Source of the DNA: Neobacillus sp. CF12
Lineage (GTDB): Bacteria > Bacillota > Bacilli > Bacillales > Cytobacillaceae
Direction: 5' to 3'
Assembly (NCBI RefSeq): GCF_030348765.1
Contig: NZ_JAUCEU010000007.1
Span: 4,371,001-4,435,000, forward strand
Length of the DNA stretch: 64,000 bases
A program made the position numbers and the translations under genes. The notes under the pieces are model-generated. The model made no database searches and was not told the DNA's origin. It saw nothing but the letters and a program-made list of their open reading frames with translations. Below are positions 51,095-63,224 of the stretch, piece by piece (the first letter of the stretch is position 1; every line of letters starts with the position of its first letter).

Positions 51095-53155
51095 ATGTCT
51101 AAACATGAAAAAACTTACGTGACGAAGGCTGACTTTATGCTTCATGGCGGAGACTATAATCCGGATCAATGGTTAGACCGTCCAGATATACTAGAAGATG
51201 ATATTAAATTAATGCAACTTGCTCATACAAATACATTCTCGGTCGGAATTTTTGCTTGGGCCGCACTTGAGCCAGAAGAAGGGGTCTATCATTTCGAATG
51301 GCTGGATGAAATTTTAAACAATATACACAGTATTGGCGGCCGTGTTATATTAGCGACTCCAAGCGGTGCTAGACCTGCTTGGATGTCACAAAAATACCCT
51401 GAGGTTTTGCGTGTGAATGGGGCTCGAGTGAAGCAACTGCATGGCGGTCGTCATAATCACTGTTTCACATCACCTGTTTACCGTGAAAAAACACAGAAGA
51501 TTAACCGTTTATTAGCTGAGCGCTATGGTAATCATCCTGCACTACTTATGTGGCATATTTCGAATGAGTATGGCGGCGAATGTCATTGCAATTATTGCCA
51601 GGATGCATTTAGAGGATGGTTGAAAGCGAAATACAATAACGATTTAAAATCCTTGAACGATGCCTGGTGGGGTCCTTTCTGGAGCCATACGTTTACCGAT
51701 TGGTCTCAGATTGAATCACCTTCTTCGATTGGAGAAAACATGGTTCACGGTTTAAATCTAGATTGGCGCCGTTTTGTTACGGACCAAACGATAGATTTCT
51801 ATGAAAATGAAATCGTTCCAATTCGAGAATTAACTCCAGAAATTCCGATTACCACGAATTTTATGGCGGATACGCATGAGTTAATCCCGTTCCAAGCGCT
51901 TGATTATAGCAAATTTGCGAAACATCTTGATGTCATTAGCTGGGATGCATATCCTGCTTGGCATAATGATTGGGAGAGTACAGCAGATTTAGCGATGAGA
52001 GTGGGCTTTATTGATGATCTTTATCGCTGCTTAAAACAACAGCCATTCTTGTTAATGGAGTCTACTCCAAGTATGGTGAACTGGCATCCAGTAAATAAAG
52101 CAAAACGACCTGGAATGCACAAGTTGGCTTCGATGCAAATGGTGGCACATGGTTCGGATAGTATTCTGTACTTCCAGTGGCGGAAATCCCGCGGTTCTTC
52201 GGAAAAATTCCATGGTGCGGTTGTTGATCATGACAATAGTTCAGAAAATCGCGTGTTCCAAGAAGTGGCTGAAGTCGGGGGAACGCTTGAAAAACTAGGG
52301 AATGTTGTTGGGACGAACCGTCCAGCTGATGTTGCGATTCTTTATGATTGGGAAAGCAATTGGGCGCTTAATGATGCACAAGGATATGGCTTGCAGACGA
52401 AGCGTTATCCGCAAACATTGGTGCAGCATTACCGTGCATTCTGGGAACAGGATATTCCAGTTGATGTCATAACGAAAGAACAAGATTTTTCTTCTTATAA
52501 ATTATTGATTATCCCAATGCTGTATTTAGTAAGTGAAGAAACGATCGCGCGTTTGAAGGAATTCGTAGCCGGCGGAGGCACGTTAGTTACGACTTATATC
52601 AGCGGCATTGTTAACGAACATGATCTAACCTACTTGGGTGGATGGCACAAGGACCTGCAAGAAGTTTTTGGAATCAACCCAGTGGAAACAGACACGTACT
52701 ATCCTTCTGACCGGAATTCAGCGACGTATCGCAATCAATCTTATGAGTTAAAAGATTACGCAACAGTCATTAAGGTGGGGACAGCAAAGGTTGAAGCTAC
52801 CTATGAGGATGATTTCTATAGTGGTACACCAGCCGTAACAAGTCATGATTATCAAGGTGGAAAAGCCTACTATATCGGCGGCCGCTTAGAAGATCAATTC
52901 CAACGTGACTTCTATCAAGAATTGATCAATGACTTGTCACTGCAACCAGTCTTTGCGGTAAAACACGAACAAGGCGTTTCCGTTCAAGTTAGACAAGCCG
53001 AAGAAAGTGACTACGTATTCGTCATGAACTTCACCGAAGAACAGCAGCCAATTACCATCGAAGCACAGGTAGTTGATCTGATAACTGGCGAAGAAATCAG
53101 CGGGGAACTTACTTTAGAGAAATATGAAGTACGGGTACTTGAGAGAAGGAAATAA
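51095..53155 (+). CDS. ganA: GH42 beta-galactosidase GanA
   Basis: 686 residues from ATG 51095 (GAAGGAG upstream). GH42 landmarks: GGDYNPDQW, acid/base Glu158 in HISNEYGGEC, nucleophile Glu322 in LLMESTPS, and the zinc Cys cluster Cys123, Cys163, Cys165, Cys168. No signal peptide, so it acts in the cytosol on imported galacto-oligosaccharides. Length is typical. Same strand and regulon as ganSPQ; array B lies between. Confidence 0.95.
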   Translation: MSKHEKTYVTKADFMLHGGDYNPDQWLDRPDILEDDIKLMQLAHTNTFSVGIFAWAALEPEEGVYHFEWLDEILNNIHSIGGRVILATPSGARPAWMSQKYPEVLRVNGARVKQLHGGRHNHCFTSPVYREKTQKINRLLAERYGNHPALLMWHISNEYGGECHCNYCQDAFRGWLKAKYNNDLKSLNDAWWGPFWSHTFTDWSQIESPSSIGENMVHGLNLDWRRFVTDQTIDFYENEIVPIRELTPEIPITTNFMADTHELIPFQALDYSKFAKHLDVISWDAYPAWHNDWESTADLAMRVGFIDDLYRCLKQQPFLLMESTPSMVNWHPVNKAKRPGMHKLASMQMVAHGSDSILYFQWRKSRGSSEKFHGAVVDHDNSSENRVFQEVAEVGGTLEKLGNVVGTNRPADVAILYDWESNWALNDAQGYGLQTKRYPQTLVQHYRAFWEQDIPVDVITKEQDFSSYKLLIIPMLYLVSEETIARLKEFVAGGGTLVTTYISGIVNEHDLTYLGGWHKDLQEVFGINPVETDTYYPSDRNSATYRNQSYELKDYATVIKVGTAKVEATYEDDFYSGTPAVTSHDYQGGKAYYIGGRLEDQFQRDFYQELINDLSLQPVFAVKHEQGVSVQVRQAEESDYVFVMNFTEEQQPITIEAQVVDLITGEEISGELTLEKYEVRVLERRK

Positions 53156-53197
53156 TCAATCAAACTGGGTGGGGTAGACTAATCCCCGCTTATACGT

Positions 53198-56415
<3,218 letters not shown>

Positions 56416-56423
56416 TAGAGATA

Positions 56424-56464
56424 AGAGCTGAGTTTTAAATATCAGCTCTTATCCTTCTTTTTTG
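56424..56464 (+). terminator. Galactanase gene terminator
   Basis: AAGAGCTGA (56424-56432) pairs with TCAGCTCTT (56442-56450), followed by TTCTTTTTT. Confidence 0.88.
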
Positions 56465-56475
56465 TAATTGAATGG

Positions 56476-57177
56476 GTGCCTGCCGAGAGTCATCAACTAT
56501 GTCGTGCCGAAAAAGTTCATCTGAAGGACGGTCGAATGGTAGAAATGGATGCGGTTCCAATGGAGGAGGCTGGTCGATTTGATGGCTATCTATGGATTTA
56601 TCGTGATGTGACAGAAGATAAAAAGGCTGAACAAAAGCTTCAGGAGGCCAATCAACTATTACAGAAGCTTTCGATGGTCGACGGGTTAACGGGAATAGCT
56701 AACCGCCGTTGCTTTGATGACACATTAGAGAAAGCGTGGGACCAGTTAATCTCTTATTCGGAACCTCTATCCCTCCTGCTAGTTGATATTGATTTCTTTA
56801 AAGCATTCAATGACTTGTATGGCCACCAGGCTGGAGATTTTTGTCTTCAAAAAATTGGGGACATCTTTAAGGACCTGCCTCTAGAACCTGATGGTTTGGC
56901 AGCTAGATATGGAGGAGAGGAGTTTGTTGTGTTACTTCCTGGGCAAAATGTTGCCCAAGCTGTTGAGGCAGCCCACTTAGTACAGGAAGCGGTTAAGAAC
57001 GCACAAATCCCACATAAGGGATCTTCCGTTAGTGAATGTGTAACCCTTAGTATTGGTATTTCCACGATGGTGGTTACGAATAACCATCAACCAGCTGCAT
57101 TAATCATGGAAGCTGATAGGGCTTTATACCAGGCTAAGGATAATGGAAGAAACCAGATAAAGGTATATCAAGGATAA
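56476..57177 (+). pseudogene. 5'-truncated PAS-GGDEF diguanylate cyclase
   Basis: The frame starts inside a PAS domain (KVHLKDGRMVEMDAVPMEEAGRFDGYLWIYRDVTEDKKAEQKL) and continues through a full GGDEF domain (MVDGLTGIANRRCFDD, LLVDIDFFKAFNDLYGHQAGD, RYGGEEFVVLLP, LSIGISTM). The GGEEF active site is intact; the RxxD inhibitory site is absent (LEPD). No ATG or ribosome site precedes it: in-frame sequence runs back into the galactanase terminator at 56425. GTG 56476 is only the first possible start. The N-terminal sensor is missing, so this is probably a remnant. Confidence 0.7.
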
Positions 57178-57205
57178 GGCTTCTTATGGTACACACAATA
57201 TGATT

Positions 57206-57244
57206 GAAAAAAGGACAAGGGGGCCTCGGCTCCTTGTCCTTTAT
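57206..57244. terminator. Bidirectional terminator between GGDEF remnant and ger operon
   Basis: AAAGGACAAGG (57210-57220) pairs with CCTTGTCCTTT (57232-57242); A-run before it gives T-run in the minus direction. Confidence 0.88.
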
Positions 57245-57247
57245 GTG

Positions 57248-58351
57248 TTATGGATGACTCACCTTTTTTCGATTTTTTAAAAAGGCGATCCCTAAGAGCA
57301 GTAAGGGAATAAGAATAATGAAGAAAGGGTGCAAATAGTGTGTAACAAATTCCAACCCTTCCTTTAAATGCTCAGCATAGCTGCTTGCGATTGTAACAGA
57401 CATGAACAAAATAACCATCCCCATTGGATATGTTAACATTGAAGGTTCTTTTATCTTGAATATAACTGCGGTACTTGCAACGGCTGCATAAAAATATATG
57501 CTTACCTTAAAAAAGATACAGATGACCATAGATATCATGAAAAAAACATCAAGACGTTCAAGAAATTCTGCCACTTGTATGCTTTGAATGGTACTTAAAA
57601 GCGGAAATTGCGAGCGGGATGCAAGGTCAACACCCAATACACCAATGTTAATCGCCATGGTGATGGCAAGATTAATTCCGCTCAGCATAATTGCAAATAA
57701 ACCTATTTTTTTCACACTTTTTCTTTTTGTTATATAGGGGAAAATCATTGAAAAGACAATGGCTTCACCGAATGGAAAATATAAGGTTTGTGTGAAAACT
57801 ACTTTGGCTATAGGAAAAATGCCATCCTCTAGTATAGGTTTTAAATTATTCATATCAATGAGCCCAGAAAAGATAATCAGAATAAAACCAGTAATAGCAA
57901 GAAAATAGATAGAGACAAAAAATAATTCTCCCGTTCTTGCCACAACCTCAATACCTTTGCTAACAGCATAAATAATAACCAGCATTAATAAGGCATTTAC
58001 GATAAATAAGGGAGTTTCGAGATAGGCAAAGGTTAGGAGCATCTCTCCAAAATCGCGAAGTACCCTGGCTGCGGTATACATAAAAAAAATAATATAACAA
58101 AAGGCAAGGAATGTACCCACTATTTTTCCAAGCAACTTTTGCATATATTCCGGGGGGACTAGGTCTGGATAATAAAGAAATAAACGGTAATTTACCCAGA
58201 ATAAGAATAGCCCTCCTGACATTCCGAAGAAAATGGCAAGCCAGGCATCCTGTTTGGCATCAATTGCTAGAGGTACCAAAATGGCGCTGCCTAGTTCAAA
58301 TAACAAGATTAGGACAAAAAGCTGGTATAAGCTTATTTTTGCCTTTTCCAC
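57248..58351 (-). CDS. Spore germinant receptor subunit B (GerAB type)
   Basis: 367 residues from GTG 58351 (AAAGGATGTGA upstream). Ten or so membrane segments of the APC-type spore permease family: KISLYQLFVLILLFELGSAILVPL at the start, GEAIVFSMIFPYI in the middle. The B subunit binds the germinant in the inner spore membrane. Last gene of a gerA-C-B-ordered operon (A then C then B in transcription order). Confidence 0.93.
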   Translation of the reverse strand: MEKAKISLYQLFVLILLFELGSAILVPLAIDAKQDAWLAIFFGMSGGLFLFWVNYRLFLYYPDLVPPEYMQKLLGKIVGTFLAFCYIIFFMYTAARVLRDFGEMLLTFAYLETPLFIVNALLMLVIIYAVSKGIEVVARTGELFFVSIYFLAITGFILIIFSGLIDMNNLKPILEDGIFPIAKVVFTQTLYFPFGEAIVFSMIFPYITKRKSVKKIGLFAIMLSGINLAITMAINIGVLGVDLASRSQFPLLSTIQSIQVAEFLERLDVFFMISMVICIFFKVSIYFYAAVASTAVIFKIKEPSMLTYPMGMVILFMSVTIASSYAEHLKEGLEFVTHYLHPFFIILIPLLLLGIAFLKNRKKVSHP

Positions 58352-58385
58352 GCTTTTGTCACATCCTTTTCATCCTTTTTGATTA

Positions 58386-59600
58386 TTACTTATTAACATG
58401 GTGGGGGTTGTTACGTAATCCTGACCGACGAATAAAGGCATCAACTACTATATCTATTTTTACTTCTGGAAAATAAACATCATGCCATTTAGAGGCCATT
58501 TTTTCCCATTCCTTAGGGTTTGTTCGATGAAGTGCATCTCCGAAACCAAATATATCGGATTTATTTTTTTGGGCCTGTTTCACAGCCATAGAAATCTCTT
58601 TTTTAATTTCCTTTTCTAATTCTTTTTCTAATTTTAAAAGAACATCAGGATTAATAAGATCTATGGGTACTCTAGCCTCACCAATATTACCCTCCGCCTG
58701 AACTTCGATTGAAACGCGGGGCTTTCCTTTTTCCATTTTTGCTATTACCTTTGTTTTTTGTCTGATTAATTCATATAATATAGCCTCGTCTTTTCCATCC
58801 CACTTTACACCAATTGCAGATGCATTTAATTTGTCGAGGAGGAATACAGACCCTCTTGCTGTCTCACCATCAATCCAATGTGTTAACTTCCCGTTTTTAA
58901 ATATCGCAAGACTCCCTGCGTAAAGTAAGGAGGAGGGTTCTGTTTGCTGGGTACTCTCCATTTTTTTCCCTTTATTTACATCTCCACTTACACGAAATCC
59001 CGAAACCACTAGTTCCTTACCAGGCGAGACAAGTATCTTTATCGCATCTTGCATCGTAACAGAGATATTTTCTCCCCACGTCTTTTCAGTAAATTTTAAC
59101 GTTTTGATTATTTTATTGGATGGGATTTTATCAATTGCTGTCAATACTTTAACAATGTCGGAAGCCTTCGATCCCTGGGCGATCACAATGTTTGCTGTAT
59201 TCCGAAATTCCGCGTCCCTTTCAAGTGGGTCAAGAATGTTGCTGATGGATTCCTCTTTTGCAAGATCTTCACTAATGACAACTAAATTTGTATGCGCATA
59301 ATACAGTCTTCTAGACAATTTACGGGATGTCATTCTGCTTAACTCCACAATACTATCTCCTGTTCCCGTTACGATGGAAACGGGAGGTCCTTGAGTCCCG
59401 CCGCCGCCTTGCATGCCGCCTGCAACGTTACCTGGATTGATAATTTGCAAAGTGCCAACATATCTGCCTTCTTCATTCTTGTCTATTCCAAGGGCAGCAA
59501 CAATAGCCAAGTCGGTTAATTCCTTTTTGCTCCAACACCCTGATAAAAGGAGAGTACTAACGATAAAAATTAGGAAAAACCTTAATCGTTCAATTTTCAT
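58386..59600 (-). CDS. Spore germinant receptor subunit C lipoprotein (GerAC type)
   Basis: 404 residues from ATG 59600 (AAGGTGA upstream). Lipobox LLLSGC, then WSKKELTDLAIVAALGIDKNEEGRYVGTLQIINPG and RLYYAHTNLVVISEDLAKE, the Ger(x)C signature. A Gly-rich loop GGMQGGGG follows the first strand. Overlaps the A-subunit gene end by 11 bases. Anchored on the outer face of the inner spore membrane. Confidence 0.94.
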   Translation of the reverse strand: MKIERLRFFLIFIVSTLLLSGCWSKKELTDLAIVAALGIDKNEEGRYVGTLQIINPGNVAGGMQGGGGTQGPPVSIVTGTGDSIVELSRMTSRKLSRRLYYAHTNLVVISEDLAKEESISNILDPLERDAEFRNTANIVIAQGSKASDIVKVLTAIDKIPSNKIIKTLKFTEKTWGENISVTMQDAIKILVSPGKELVVSGFRVSGDVNKGKKMESTQQTEPSSLLYAGSLAIFKNGKLTHWIDGETARGSVFLLDKLNASAIGVKWDGKDEAILYELIRQKTKVIAKMEKGKPRVSIEVQAEGNIGEARVPIDLINPDVLLKLEKELEKEIKKEISMAVKQAQKNKSDIFGFGDALHRTNPKEWEKMASKWHDVYFPEVKIDIVVDAFIRRSGLRNNPHHVNK

Positions 59601-61212
59601 CCTGGTCACCTTCTTCTACTACAGAGTTGACCATCCCCCTGCTTTTAGGAGGTTGTGGTTTCTGATTATCTCCTACTCGATTCTCCTTATCACTGCTGCT
59701 AAAAAGTCTTGGTCGTTTTTTTTGTGCCCATAATGGCAGACGGACGATTGTATCGCCGAGGTTAGCCGGGATAAGGGGAGCCATTGGGGTTAAATAAGGT
59801 ACCCCGAAAGACCGAAGACTGCATAAATGTACGGCTAAAATAATAACCCCCAAAATGATCCCGTAAAAGCCAAAGGTTGCAGCAGCAAACATAAATCCAA
59901 AGCGAATTAATCGTGCAGAAATCGCCACTGCAAAAGCAGGAGTTGCAAAATTGGCTATTGCAGTAATGGCAACAATAATAACCATGGCAGGGGAAACAAT
60001 ACCTGCTTGTACGGCCGCTTGACCAATAACCAGCGCACCAACGATTGAGATTGCTGAACCTACGGCTCTGGGCATCCTTACTCCTGCTTCACGGAGGATT
60101 TCAAAAGCTACTTCCATAATCAATGCTTCGACCAACGCAGGAAAAGGGACTGTTTCCCTCTGGGCTGCGATGGCAATTAACAGCTGAGTTGGTATCATCT
60201 CCTGGTGAAAAGTTGTGACCGCAATATAAGCAGCCGGCGCTATAATGGAAATAAAGAATATTAAAATCCTTAAGAATCTCAGTGCGGTTGCAATATCAGC
60301 ACGGCCATAATAATCTTCAACCGACTGGAAAAATTGTATAAAAACAGCCGGTGCAATAAGTACAAACGGCGTACCATTCACAATAATCGCAACCCTGCCT
60401 TCAAGGAGATTACCGGCAACCATATCTGGCCTTTCCGTATGATAGAGGGTTGGAAATGTAGTGGATGCCTGGTCTTCAATAAGCTGTTCAATGTAACCAG
60501 ATTCAAGGATGCTGTCAATTTCAATCCTCTTCAATCGATTCCGAACTTCCTCTACAATCTCATCCTTTGCAATGCCTTTTATATACATAATGGAAACATC
60601 AGTTTTCGTGACGCTGCCGATTTTCATATTTTCCAGCCATAAATCGGGGTTTTGAATACGCCTCCGAATTAACGCGGTATTGGTACGGATGGATTCGGTA
60701 AACCCATCTCTCGGACCCCGAACCGTAACTTGGCTGCCAGGTTCTTGAATAGAACGCTGCTCTCCACCTCTGGTGCTGGCGCTAAGTGCTTTTTGTGTAC
60801 CATCAACGAGGATAATACTCTCACCAGACATTAATGATAGGAACAGGTTGTCCCAATCAGTAATCTCCTTCACATCCCCCAGGGCTACTACTTCTTCAAA
60901 AAGGATTTCAAAAATAGGCCGGCTGTTGTGAGCGTGACGATTATTCATAATGGATTCAATTAAAAAGTCATTAATTGACTTACTATCGGCAATCCCTTCT
61001 ACAAAGACAACCGCTGTATCAGGTCCATTGCCATCCCCAAGCTGTAATTTTCGGATGACAACATCAATGCTATTCCCTGTTTTTTCTTTAATGTAATGTA
61101 TTTGATCTTGTAAAGAACTATGAATTGCTTTAGATGACTTTTCGTTAGGTTGAGCATGTTTCTTTTGCAATTTTAATTTTTTTATTTTTTTGGATAGGGA
61201 AAATAGAGACAT
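59590..61212 (-). CDS. Spore germinant receptor subunit A (GerAA type)
   Basis: 540 residues from ATG 61212 (GTG 61218 is an alternative; the AAAGG site suits either poorly). A basic N-terminal segment (KKIKKLKLQKKHAQ), a soluble domain with GESIILVDGTQKALSASTRGGEQRSIQEPGSQVTVRGPRDGFTES, then 4-6 membrane helices with FEILREAGVRMPRAVGSAISIVGALVIGQAAVQAGIVSPAMVI, typical of GerA/SpoVAF. The C-terminus is Lys/Pro rich. First gene of the operon; forespore expression is expected, but I could not read a certain sigma-G promoter. Confidence 0.94.
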   Translation of the reverse strand: MSLFSLSKKIKKLKLQKKHAQPNEKSSKAIHSSLQDQIHYIKEKTGNSIDVVIRKLQLGDGNGPDTAVVFVEGIADSKSINDFLIESIMNNRHAHNSRPIFEILFEEVVALGDVKEITDWDNLFLSLMSGESIILVDGTQKALSASTRGGEQRSIQEPGSQVTVRGPRDGFTESIRTNTALIRRRIQNPDLWLENMKIGSVTKTDVSIMYIKGIAKDEIVEEVRNRLKRIEIDSILESGYIEQLIEDQASTTFPTLYHTERPDMVAGNLLEGRVAIIVNGTPFVLIAPAVFIQFFQSVEDYYGRADIATALRFLRILIFFISIIAPAAYIAVTTFHQEMIPTQLLIAIAAQRETVPFPALVEALIMEVAFEILREAGVRMPRAVGSAISIVGALVIGQAAVQAGIVSPAMVIIVAITAIANFATPAFAVAISARLIRFGFMFAAATFGFYGIILGVIILAVHLCSLRSFGVPYLTPMAPLIPANLGDTIVRLPLWAQKKRPRLFSSSDKENRVGDNQKPQPPKSRGMVNSVVEEGDQDEN

Positions 61213-61265
61213 CGTCACTAAACCTTTCCTGCTTTTTTATTATTTTCCACCAATATTGAAAAGGT

Positions 61266-61317
61266 ATTCCTCATTTTCTATAAAGTACCAGCAAGCTACG
61301 TACAAAGAATGAGGAAT
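61266..61317. repeat. Inverted repeat in the ger divergent promoter region
   Basis: ATTCCTCATT (61266-61275) and AATGAGGAAT (61308-61317) are perfect inverted copies 32 bases apart, between the ger operon and the small membrane protein gene. Candidate operator or hairpin. Confidence 0.5.
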
Positions 61318-61340
61318 CATATATAAATAGGTGATATGGA

Positions 61341-61583
61341 ATGAAAATAATCTTTATTACAATCGCGATGTTAACAATATTAATAAGTTGTTCCTTCGGA
61401 ATTGACCTCATGTTGGGATATGAAATGAAGACCGCATGGCGTAATGCCATAAGCCCTTTTCGAGTAATGGAAATCCCTGAATACTTTGTCTTTGTTTTTC
61501 TAATCGCCATTTATTTACTAAAGAAACTGTATGGTTTGGTTAATAAATGGATAAGCAGAAAACTAGCGAAGATTTTGGAGTAG
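61341..61583 (+). CDS. Small membrane protein divergent from ger operon
   Basis: 80 residues. ATG 61341 after AGGTGATATGG. Two membrane helices (IIFITIAMLTILISCSFGIDLML and YFVFVFLIAIYLLKKLYGLV) with a loop MKTAWRNAISPFRVMEIPE. Shares a 120-bp divergent promoter region with the ger genes. Small membrane proteins encoded beside ger operons can tune receptor function; that role here is only inferred. Family not recognised. Confidence 0.65.
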   Translation: MKIIFITIAMLTILISCSFGIDLMLGYEMKTAWRNAISPFRVMEIPEYFVFVFLIAIYLLKKLYGLVNKWISRKLAKILE

Positions 61584-61600
61584 GTTGTATAGAGGAGTCT

Positions 61601-61663
61601 CATTCGGACAGGAGAAGGCGAAAAAAGAGTGGATCTGTCTGAATGTAGGTATCATTCAGACAG
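61601..61663. repeat. Locus C: single 52-bp unit of the alternating inverted repeat type
   Basis: CATTCGGACAG (61601), purine-rich spacer of 23 bases, CTGTCTGAATG (61635), 7-base loop TAGGTAT, CATTCAGACAG (61653). The first and third arms start 52 bases apart, the period of arrays A and B. The 11-bp arms around the loop pair perfectly. It starts 18 bases after a gene stop. Confidence 0.8.
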
Positions 61664-61686
61664 TCCAATGCCCAAAAATATAAATC

Positions 61687-61717
61687 CCTTATTGAATGCA
61701 GATTCTATTCAGTAAGG
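61687..61717. terminator. Hairpin between convergent genes
   Basis: CCTTATTGAAT (61687-61697) pairs with ATTCAGTAAGG (61707-61717) with one G-T. No T tract, so termination is uncertain. Confidence 0.4.
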
Positions 61718-61823
61718 GGCAATCGAAGTAAGGCAATTTATAATACGTATCATTGTAGTTTCAATCGCGGTATAGTTTTTTCTTAAAGCCCGGCAAAACG
61801 GAACGAAAGATATCTCTTGGAAC

Positions 61824-62747
61824 CTACTTTACTAAAACAATCAATATCGGCATTACGAAAAAGGACAATAGGGTAGTCCACAGAATCGTTTTGGTTAACA
61901 CCTTTGGTGAGGCATCAAACTTTTCTGCTAGAATGCCTGCGTTGATGGCAACGGGCATACACGATAATACGAGTAGAGTTGAGAACATAATGCCTTCTAT
62001 TTTTAACAGTTTTAAACATAATAAAGCAATGAGAGGAGCAATCAATAATCTCATACCCATGCCAGACCAAAAGGTAATCCTTGTATTCCTGGTGATACTC
62101 TCTGTTTTTACATTAGCCATTTGTGCTCCAAGTACCGCTAAGACAATGGGAGGGTAGGCTTCTGCAATCATTGAAACTCCGGTGGAGAGTCCGCTTGGCA
62201 GGATTAGGTCAAATGTACGTAACACCAAGGCTAGTAATACCGCGTAAATAGCCGGCAGGGCAAACACTGATTTAACCGCACTTTTTATTGTAAAATGAGA
62301 ACGTGCTGCGAAGAAGATTCCTAGTGTGTGCATCATGACCATCTGCATGACAATATAAACGGATGCCTTTTCGAGCCCTAACTGTCCGAAAGCAAGCAAG
62401 GTGAGTGGTATTCCGTAGTTGACCGAATTAGTGAATGAGGATATTAAGGTTAATCCAGCTATATCGTTGGCAGGCAGTTTGAGTGATTTCCCTAAAATAT
62501 TGGCTGCAAAAGCAAGTAATAGTAAATTTAACATCGAATAAGCAAGAGTCAAATAGACATCCTCACGCGACAGGTTCGCCTCGATTAACGTATCAAAAAT
62601 TAAGAACGGAGTTAAGTAATATAACGCAAAGTTTAAAAGCGGCTTGATTTCCATCTTCCCAAACCTACTAAGCAAGACTCCTGCTATGACAGGTATAGAG
62701 AGCGGTAGAATTACATCAAAAAGCGTAGCGAATATTTCAGTTATCAT
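61824..62747 (-). CDS. AEC-family transporter
   Basis: 307 residues with ten membrane segments. FDVILPLSIPVIAGVLLSRFGKMEIKPLLNFALYYLTPFLIFDTL and SSFTNSVNYGIPLTLLAFG are the paired broken-helix motifs of the auxin-efflux/malonate carrier family. GAGAGGAAG precedes the ATG. Likely exports or imports an organic acid; substrate unknown. Single gene. Confidence 0.9.
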   Translation of the reverse strand: MITEIFATLFDVILPLSIPVIAGVLLSRFGKMEIKPLLNFALYYLTPFLIFDTLIEANLSREDVYLTLAYSMLNLLLLAFAANILGKSLKLPANDIAGLTLISSFTNSVNYGIPLTLLAFGQLGLEKASVYIVMQMVMMHTLGIFFAARSHFTIKSAVKSVFALPAIYAVLLALVLRTFDLILPSGLSTGVSMIAEAYPPIVLAVLGAQMANVKTESITRNTRITFWSGMGMRLLIAPLIALLCLKLLKIEGIMFSTLLVLSCMPVAINAGILAEKFDASPKVLTKTILWTTLLSFFVMPILIVLVK

Positions 62748-63069
62748 AAAATACTTCCTCTCGAATTAACAAACTTTCATTTCCGGGATGATTCTCGAAT
62801 TGTTTATTTAATTATAATAGATATTCTCTTCAATGAAAGGAGGTAACAATCTCATCATAGAGGATGATTGCTTACATCAGCTAAAAATTCAAGGTATTAC
62901 TTAACTGAATATTTCTTGTTATCTTAAGAGATGTTATGAAGAAAAGTTATTTCGAAAAAAAGAAAACTTTTTGTTGCATTAGTGAATCGAAGGTGATACT
63001 ATAAGGGAGTTGCTTTTAACGCTAGCTTTTCTAGTTAAAAGTAAGAAGAAAAAAAGTTAAATTAATATA
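62748..63069. other. Non-coding region upstream of the rRNA operon
   Basis: AT-rich, with an ATG at 62834 opening a 23-codon frame (MKGGNNLIIEDD...) without its own ribosome site; I do not call it. No other signal until the rRNA promoter. Confidence 0.5.
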
Positions 63070-63098
63070 TTGAAATAATAATAGAAACGTGATATGAT
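63070..63098 (+). promoter_or_regulatory. rRNA operon promoter
   Basis: TTGAAA (63070-63075), 17-base spacer, TATGAT (63093-63098), about 125 bases before the 16S start. Only one promoter is obvious; a second upstream is not ruled out. Confidence 0.8.
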
Positions 63099-63130
63099 AG
63101 TATCACTGTCGCTTAAGACAATTGTTAAAT

Positions 63131-63153
63131 TGCTCTTTGAAAACTAAACAAAC
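63131..63153 (+). promoter_or_regulatory. rRNA leader boxA antitermination site
   Basis: TTGCTCTTTGAAAACTAAAC resembles the boxA site of Bacillus rRNA leaders (TGTTCTTTGAAAACTA), which loads NusB/NusE so that RNA polymerase passes through the rRNA genes. Confidence 0.7.
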
Positions 63154-63224
63154 AAGAACGTCAACAAACAATTTTTTAGCTTTTTATAAAAGTTAAGCCA
63201 ACGTAACAAATGAGCTATATCAAC

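Noticed and set aside
62834..62905. 23-codon frame MKGGNNLIIEDD...
   Set aside because: The AGGAGG lies inside the frame, not before the ATG, and nothing follows it; possibly a gene fragment but not supportable.
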